A DNA stretch of 64,000 nt, taken from Sphingorhabdus sp. Alg231-15. Lineage in GTDB: Bacteria > Pseudomonadota > Alphaproteobacteria > Sphingomonadales > Sphingomonadaceae. The notes beneath the pieces were generated by a model, which worked only from the letters and a program-made list of their open reading frames with translations, did no database searches and had not been told where the DNA came from. How positions within the stretch are numbered: the first letter of the stretch is position 1; every line of letters starts with the position of its first letter. Shown piece by piece: positions 59,945 to 64,000 of the stretch. Position numbers and translations under genes: made by a program. Location of the stretch: NCBI RefSeq assembly GCF_900149705.1, contig NZ_LT703001.1:3342001-3406000 (forward strand), written 5' to 3'.

Positions 59945-61035
59945 TATTTCGCCTCCACTGATTGCGGCGCGGTTGCCTGAGCTCGTTTCCTGATTTCCGG
60001 CAGTGGCAGGTAGGGCGTTACGCCGTCCGCCTCTACAATGGTTTTATCCACTTGCGACAATACACGCTCCATCGTTTCATAATACATACGCTGGCGAGTT
60101 ACTCGTGGTGCCAGACGATATTCTTCATAAACCTTGTCAAAGGCCGCTGATTCACCTTGTGCTTGTGCTGTCAACTGCTGTGCATAGGCACGCGCCTCGT
60201 TAAGATAGGTCTGCGCCGTTTGCTGGGCTGCAGACACTTCTTTAAACGCATCATTCACGGCAGCCGGCGGATCGGCTTTTTTGATCGCGATGCCGCGGAT
60301 CACTACTCCGGCGCCGTAGCCGTCAAGCAGGGCCTGCATATTCTGTTCAACCTGTTGTTCAATCTCTGTCCGCTCTGAACCGATTGTATCGTCGAGCGTG
60401 AAATTGGCCACCGCTGCCCGCATTGCGGATTCGGCAACTTCCTTGATGGTCTCTTCCTGCTCGGCAATCTGGAAAAGAAACAATTCAGGTGACTTGATAT
60501 TCCAACGTACTGAGTAGGCGAGATCGACAATATTTTGGTCACCGGTCAGAATTAACTTTTCCGATTCACCGGTGGGAATATCGATAGTCCTGATTTCTTC
60601 CACGTCGAGCTTCATTACTTGTTCAAGCGGCGCTGGGAGCGAGAAGTGCAGGCCCGGCTGCATGGTTCTGGAATAGGATCCAAAAAATGTCACCACGCCG
60701 CGTTCCTGCGGGCTCACCCGATGGATCGAGGTTAGTAGCGCCCATAAAATGATGAAAGCTATCAAAACTATCGGCCACCATGAACGTCCACCCGGTCGTT
60801 TCGGGATGCCGCCTTTAAAACCGCCACCGGTACCTTTTTTGAAGAGCTCTTCCAGCGAAGCAGCGCCGCCCTTGCCGCCGCCGCCCGAAGAGCCGCCGGA
60901 GGGATTGCCCCAAGGATTGCGGGGACCGCCACCTTTGCCATCATCTCCGCCGCCATTGCCCCAGGGGCTAGCCATGTTCAATATAGAACCCAAGAACGAT
61001 TTTTGGGCCGCTTGCCCATCAATTTTTTTATCCAT
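59944..61035 (-). CDS. hflK: FtsH protease modulator HflK
   Basis: This is a 363-residue partner of HflC. A Gly-rich cytosolic N-terminus (GGGDDGKGGGPRNPWGNP) precedes a transmembrane helix at about 85-105 (WPIVLIAFIILWALLTSI). The SPFH domain follows (VSPQERGVVTFFGSYSRTMQ; GLHFSLPAPLEQVMKLDVEE) and then a coiled coil. It is the first gene of the hflK-hflC-SnoaL unit and diverges from mrp across a 71-bp gap. Confidence 0.94.
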   Translation of the reverse strand: MDKKIDGQAAQKSFLGSILNMASPWGNGGGDDGKGGGPRNPWGNPSGGSSGGGGKGGAASLEELFKKGTGGGFKGGIPKRPGGRSWWPIVLIAFIILWALLTSIHRVSPQERGVVTFFGSYSRTMQPGLHFSLPAPLEQVMKLDVEEIRTIDIPTGESEKLILTGDQNIVDLAYSVRWNIKSPELFLFQIAEQEETIKEVAESAMRAAVANFTLDDTIGSERTEIEQQVEQNMQALLDGYGAGVVIRGIAIKKADPPAAVNDAFKEVSAAQQTAQTYLNEARAYAQQLTAQAQGESAAFDKVYEEYRLAPRVTRQRMYYETMERVLSQVDKTIVEADGVTPYLPLPEIRKRAQATAPQSVEAK

Positions 61036-61106
61036 GATTTCATTATAGGTAGCGTGGTCTCAGAAAAACAGTGTCAATCGGATAAAAGTGCAACTATGCG
61101 AAACAA

Positions 61107-62069
61107 ATGACCGATATTTCTATGATTGAGGCGGCTCTTGAAGAAGTCGCGAGCGGAAGATTTAGCGCGGTTCGTTTTGATGACGGACGTGTTTCCTTGG
61201 TCCTCAATGTCAGCGGATTGGATGTTCGAGATCGCGGGCAGATCGAAATTGCTGTGAAGGGCAAGCTCCTCGAACTGGATAGCGTCGAAAAAGTTGATAT
61301 CGTAATGACGGCAGAAAAAATAGAGCGCCGTCTTATCGCCGTTGGCAGCGGAAAAGGTGGGGTTGGAAAGTCTACCTTGTCAACGAATCTCGCCATTGCG
61401 CTAAAAGCGCTGGGCCGCAAAGTCGGCATGGTCGACGCTGACATATATGGGCCCTCGCAGCCCCGTCTGTTAAATTGCGAAGGCCGCCGGCCAGAGGCAG
61501 AGGGCAAACAGCTGATCCCTGTCGCAAATGAATATGATGTTCCGGTGCTGTCGATGGGTCATCTAGCGAAGCCTGGTCAAGCCATCGCCTGGCGGGGACC
61601 TATGGCGGGCAAGGCGCTGGAGCAACTTATCAACGCCCATTGGGGCGACACCGAATATCTGATCGTCGATATGCCGCCGGGCACTGGTGATGTTCAACTG
61701 TCGATGATGCAGAATCATAAGCCTGTTGGTGCATTGATTGTGTCTACACCTCAGGATTTAGCGCTAATGGATGCCGTGCGGGCGGTGGATCTGTTTGAGC
61801 AGGCGAAAATTCCAATTATAGGCATGGTCGAGAACATGGCCGGTTATATCTGCCCCCATTGCGGTGAAGTCAGCGATCCCTTTGGTGCTGGTGGTGCAGA
61901 GGCTGCGGCCAAAACCATGGGTATGGCTTTCATGGGCCGGGTTCCTCTGGATATCGAAATTCGCAAGTCAAGCGATGGTGGGACACCGCCAGCCTGCACC
62001 GATAGCCTGCAGGGAAAGGCTTTTCATGATATTGCCAAACGGCTCGCGACGTGGTTGGATGACCAATAA
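61107..62069 (+). CDS. mrp: Mrp/NBP35-family Fe-S cluster carrier ATPase
   Basis: This is a 320-residue ApbC/Mrp protein that binds and delivers Fe-S clusters. A MIP18-like N-terminal domain (about 1-75) comes first. The deviant Walker A is GSGKGGVGKS with VDADIYGPSQPRLL. The cluster-binding CxxC is CPHC in GYICPHCGEV, and DMPPGTGDVQLSM is the switch block. Leads a right-reading run with a CoA-binding protein and a molybdo-flavo-type hydroxylase subunit. Confidence 0.94.
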   Translation: MTDISMIEAALEEVASGRFSAVRFDDGRVSLVLNVSGLDVRDRGQIEIAVKGKLLELDSVEKVDIVMTAEKIERRLIAVGSGKGGVGKSTLSTNLAIALKALGRKVGMVDADIYGPSQPRLLNCEGRRPEAEGKQLIPVANEYDVPVLSMGHLAKPGQAIAWRGPMAGKALEQLINAHWGDTEYLIVDMPPGTGDVQLSMMQNHKPVGALIVSTPQDLALMDAVRAVDLFEQAKIPIIGMVENMAGYICPHCGEVSDPFGAGGAEAAAKTMGMAFMGRVPLDIEIRKSSDGGTPPACTDSLQGKAFHDIAKRLATWLDDQ

Positions 62070-62098
62070 GTCAATCACGGGGAGGGGAAATACCTGTC

Positions 62099-62536
62099 AT
62101 GCCTTTGGAAACAGATCAGGAAATCGCCCGTCTGCTGACTGACACAAAACGCATTGCCCTTGTAGGAGCATCCGCCAAACCGGAGCGCGCCAGCAATCGC
62201 ATACTAAAGTTTCTGTTGGATCAGGACTATGATGTTGTGCCTGTGAATCCGGGGATTGCCGGACAGAAATTGCATGGTACGACGGTCGCATCGTCGTTGG
62301 ATGCAATTACAGGTCCGATCGACATGGTTGACATCTTTCGCAATTCGGCGGCGGCGGGTGGTGTCGCAGATGAGGCCATTGCCATTGGCGCAAAATCCGT
62401 CTGGATGCAGCTTGGCGTGATCAATCGACCGGCCGTAGAACGGGCCGAAGAGGCCGGTCTAGATGTGGTGATGGATCGCTGCCCGAAGATTGAAATTCCC
62501 CGACTTGGTTTGATGAAAGGCGATGATGCCAACTGA
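62099..62536 (+). CDS. CoA-binding domain protein (YccU-like)
   Basis: This is a 145-residue Rossmann-type protein. The CoA-binding core runs IALVGASAKPERASNRILKF, VVPVNPGIAGQKLHGT and PIDMVDIFRNSAAAGGVADE, ending KSVWMQLGVINRPAVERAEE and VVMDRCPKIE. It lacks the ligase domain of succinyl-CoA synthetases. Function is unknown. Its stop overlaps the start of the next gene. Confidence 0.9.
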   Translation: MPLETDQEIARLLTDTKRIALVGASAKPERASNRILKFLLDQDYDVVPVNPGIAGQKLHGTTVASSLDAITGPIDMVDIFRNSAAAGGVADEAIAIGAKSVWMQLGVINRPAVERAEEAGLDVVMDRCPKIEIPRLGLMKGDDAN

Positions 62537-64000
62537 GACCAATACAGAGGCGGGACCGGAAGAGGGCGAGAACAGCGCGAAGTTCTTCACCCGTCGAAAT
62601 TTCCTGATTGGAGGCAGTGCGGCGGCTGGTCTGACGTTGGCCTGGGCGATTTGGCCGCGCGCTTATGAGCCCAACATCAGTGCTGCCGAGAATGAAGTCA
62701 TATTCGGCGCCTATCTGAAAATTTCGAAAGAAGGCCAGGTCACGGTTGTGGTACCCCAGAGTGAAATGGGGCAGGGCGTCTATACGATGTTGCCGCAGAT
62801 TTTGGCCGATGAACTGGGCGCGGACTGGCGTACAATTGCGGTGGAACCGGCGCCGATTAATCCACTTTACGCCAATGATTTGTTGGCGCAGCAATGGGCG
62901 GAAACGTTACTGCCAGCGGCTGCCGGGAAATTGACCAAGGAAGAGGCCGCGCGTTGGGTTGCGAAAAACGTTGCCACCCGCAATGACTTTATCGTTACTG
63001 CAGATTCTGCGTCCATTCCCGCTTATGCGAGCAGCTTTCGCGAAGCGGGCGCCGCCGCGCGGGTCTTGCTCAGCAAGGCTGCGGCCAAAAAATGGGATGT
63101 CGAATGGGAAGCCTGCACGTCGGAAAACGGTTTCATTTCAAACGGAGAGAATAAACTCCGCTTTGGCGAACTGGTCGCTGATGCGGTTCAGCAAGAGTTA
63201 CCAGACCCAGTGCCGCTCCTTTCCAGCCCCGCAAATAATCTGGTCGGTCAGGATCTCCCGCGGCTGGATATGCCATCGAAACTTGATGGCTCGGCAAATT
63301 ACGCCGGTGACATCCGCTTGCCCGACATGGTCTATGCCTCAATCCGGCAAGGGCCTATTGGTGCGACGCGTTTAAAGTCCTTCAACCGGGAGGGCGCGAA
63401 CAAGATTGTCGGGCTGGTTGATGTGGTGGAACATGATCAGTGGATCGCGGCGGTGGCCACCAATTGGTGGGCGGCCAATGATGCGCTCGATAAAATGAGC
63501 CCCATGTTTGAAACAACTGGCTTGCTGCCAGATAGTGACAAGATGGATGCAGCGCTCGATACTGCCCTGGAAGAGGGCGCGGGTGTCAGATTTGCGAGCC
63601 GCGGAGAAACGAATACCGCCTTTGAAGAATTTCAAAATGTTCAGGCGCGCTATCAGGCAGATGCGGCGGTACATGCGCCAATAGAAACTCGCACGGCGAC
63701 CGCTGACTACAAAAACGGACGTCTCGAACTCTGGTTGGCGACACAGGCCCCTGCTGCTGCCGTGCAGGCAGCGGCTAAAGCAATTGGCATCAGCACGGAT
63801 AATGTGACCCTTTATCCCATGCTTGCCGGAGGATCATTCGGCCGCAACCTTGATAGTAAGATTGCCGCACAAGTTTCTATAATAGCTGAAAAAATTGGCC
63901 GCCCCGTGCAGTTAATGTGGTCGCGTACAGAAGAAATGATGCATGATCACTACCGGTCGCCTGCCTATGCTCGACTTGACGCGGCAACAGACAAGGCGGG
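62523..64000 (+). CDS. Xanthine-dehydrogenase-family molybdopterin-binding subunit (IorB-like), 3' truncated by the window
   Basis: The frame is open from ATG 62523 to the window edge, giving the first 492 residues. A twin-arginine signal is present (FTRRNFLIGGSAAAGL, Arg24-Arg25), so the enzyme is exported folded. The periplasmic domain shows VVPQSEMGQGVYTMLPQILA, DIRLPDMVYASIRQGP and LAGGSFGRNL, as in isoquinoline 1-oxidoreductase beta-type and membrane-bound aldehyde dehydrogenases. It overlaps the CoA-binding gene by 14 bp. The small Fe-S subunit is not in the visible part. Substrate unknown. Confidence 0.9.
   Translation, partial: MMPTETNTEAGPEEGENSAKFFTRRNFLIGGSAAAGLTLAWAIWPRAYEPNISAAENEVIFGAYLKISKEGQVTVVVPQSEMGQGVYTMLPQILADELGADWRTIAVEPAPINPLYANDLLAQQWAETLLPAAAGKLTKEEAARWVAKNVATRNDFIVTADSASIPAYASSFREAGAAARVLLSKAAAKKWDVEWEACTSENGFISNGENKLRFGELVADAVQQELPDPVPLLSSPANNLVGQDLPRLDMPSKLDGSANYAGDIRLPDMVYASIRQGPIGATRLKSFNREGANKIVGLVDVVEHDQWIAAVATNWWAANDALDKMSPMFETTGLLPDSDKMDAALDTALEEGAGVRFASRGETNTAFEEFQNVQARYQADAAVHAPIETRTATADYKNGRLELWLATQAPAAAVQAAAKAIGISTDNVTLYPMLAGGSFGRNLDSKIAAQVSIIAEKIGRPVQLMWSRTEEMMHDHYRSPAYARLDAATDKA

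Overview
The window looks like chromosome of an alphaproteobacterium, most likely a marine-type member of the Sphingomonadales. This rests on the moderate base composition by eye, the TonB-dependent receptor and TorF-type porin, GspC-first type II secretion gene order, GluQRS, ergothioneine genes, an EHN-type epoxide hydrolase and many glutathione-S-transferase-like genes. The placement is inferred from gene content; no rRNA marker is present. I see no tRNA or rRNA gene, insertion sequence, integrase, prophage or CRISPR array.

Layout. 1-2.6 kb: the end of an unknown gene, FolB overlapping a PTR1-type pteridine reductase, a fasciclin lipoprotein and an EVE-domain protein. 2.6-7.9 kb: a small catabolic island, with aldehyde dehydrogenase, ThDP enzyme and VOC lipoprotein reading left, and an SMP-30 hydrolase and HAD phosphatase reading right. 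8.0-21.2 kb: a TPR protein, a beta-helix lipoprotein, a TonB receptor and a reduced type II secretion operon (gspC-D-E-F-G-L-M). 21.2-34.4 kb: a fatty acid desaturase, small secreted proteins, a CadC/TolB-like regulator, an Arg-rich lipoprotein, a cytochrome P450, PEP carboxylase, a flotillin/YqiJ pair and a TIP30-like oxidoreductase. 34.4-46.5 kb: an HNH protein, GluQRS, a cobalamin adenosyltransferase, EgtB-EgtD, a DUF1176 protein, 3-hydroxyacyl-CoA dehydrogenase, an epoxide hydrolase, a peptide-type ABC transporter and a porin. 46.7-64 kb: MscS, MetC and SseA, a Pro-rich membrane protein, QueF, two GSTs, a thioesterase, a HerA-like ATPase, DegP, HflKC, Mrp, a CoA-binding protein and a truncated molybdopterin hydroxylase.

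The most interesting region is 8.0-21.2 kb. Sequences resembling the PhoB box (CTGTCAT-N4-CTGTCA type, half-sites 11 bp apart) lie before the TPR gene (two opposed 14/17 matches that share a perfect 11-bp inverted repeat), before the beta-helix lipoprotein and before gspC. With a putative secreted lipoprotein substrate, an outer-membrane receptor and a secretion machine in a row, this reads as a phosphate-starvation scavenging module related to the ElpS/T2SS arrangement known in Caulobacter. The secretion operon has no gspH, I, J or K: gspG is followed by a 21-codon ORF translationally coupled to gspL.

Other coupled units are hflK-hflC-SnoaL-degP (membrane and periplasm quality control), sseA-metC-mscS (sulfur metabolism plus an osmotic channel), egtB-egtD (ergothioneine) and the four-gene epoxide hydrolase/ABC transporter run. 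Most gene ends are very tight, often 4-bp ATGA overlaps. No intergenic gap exceeds about 300 bp.
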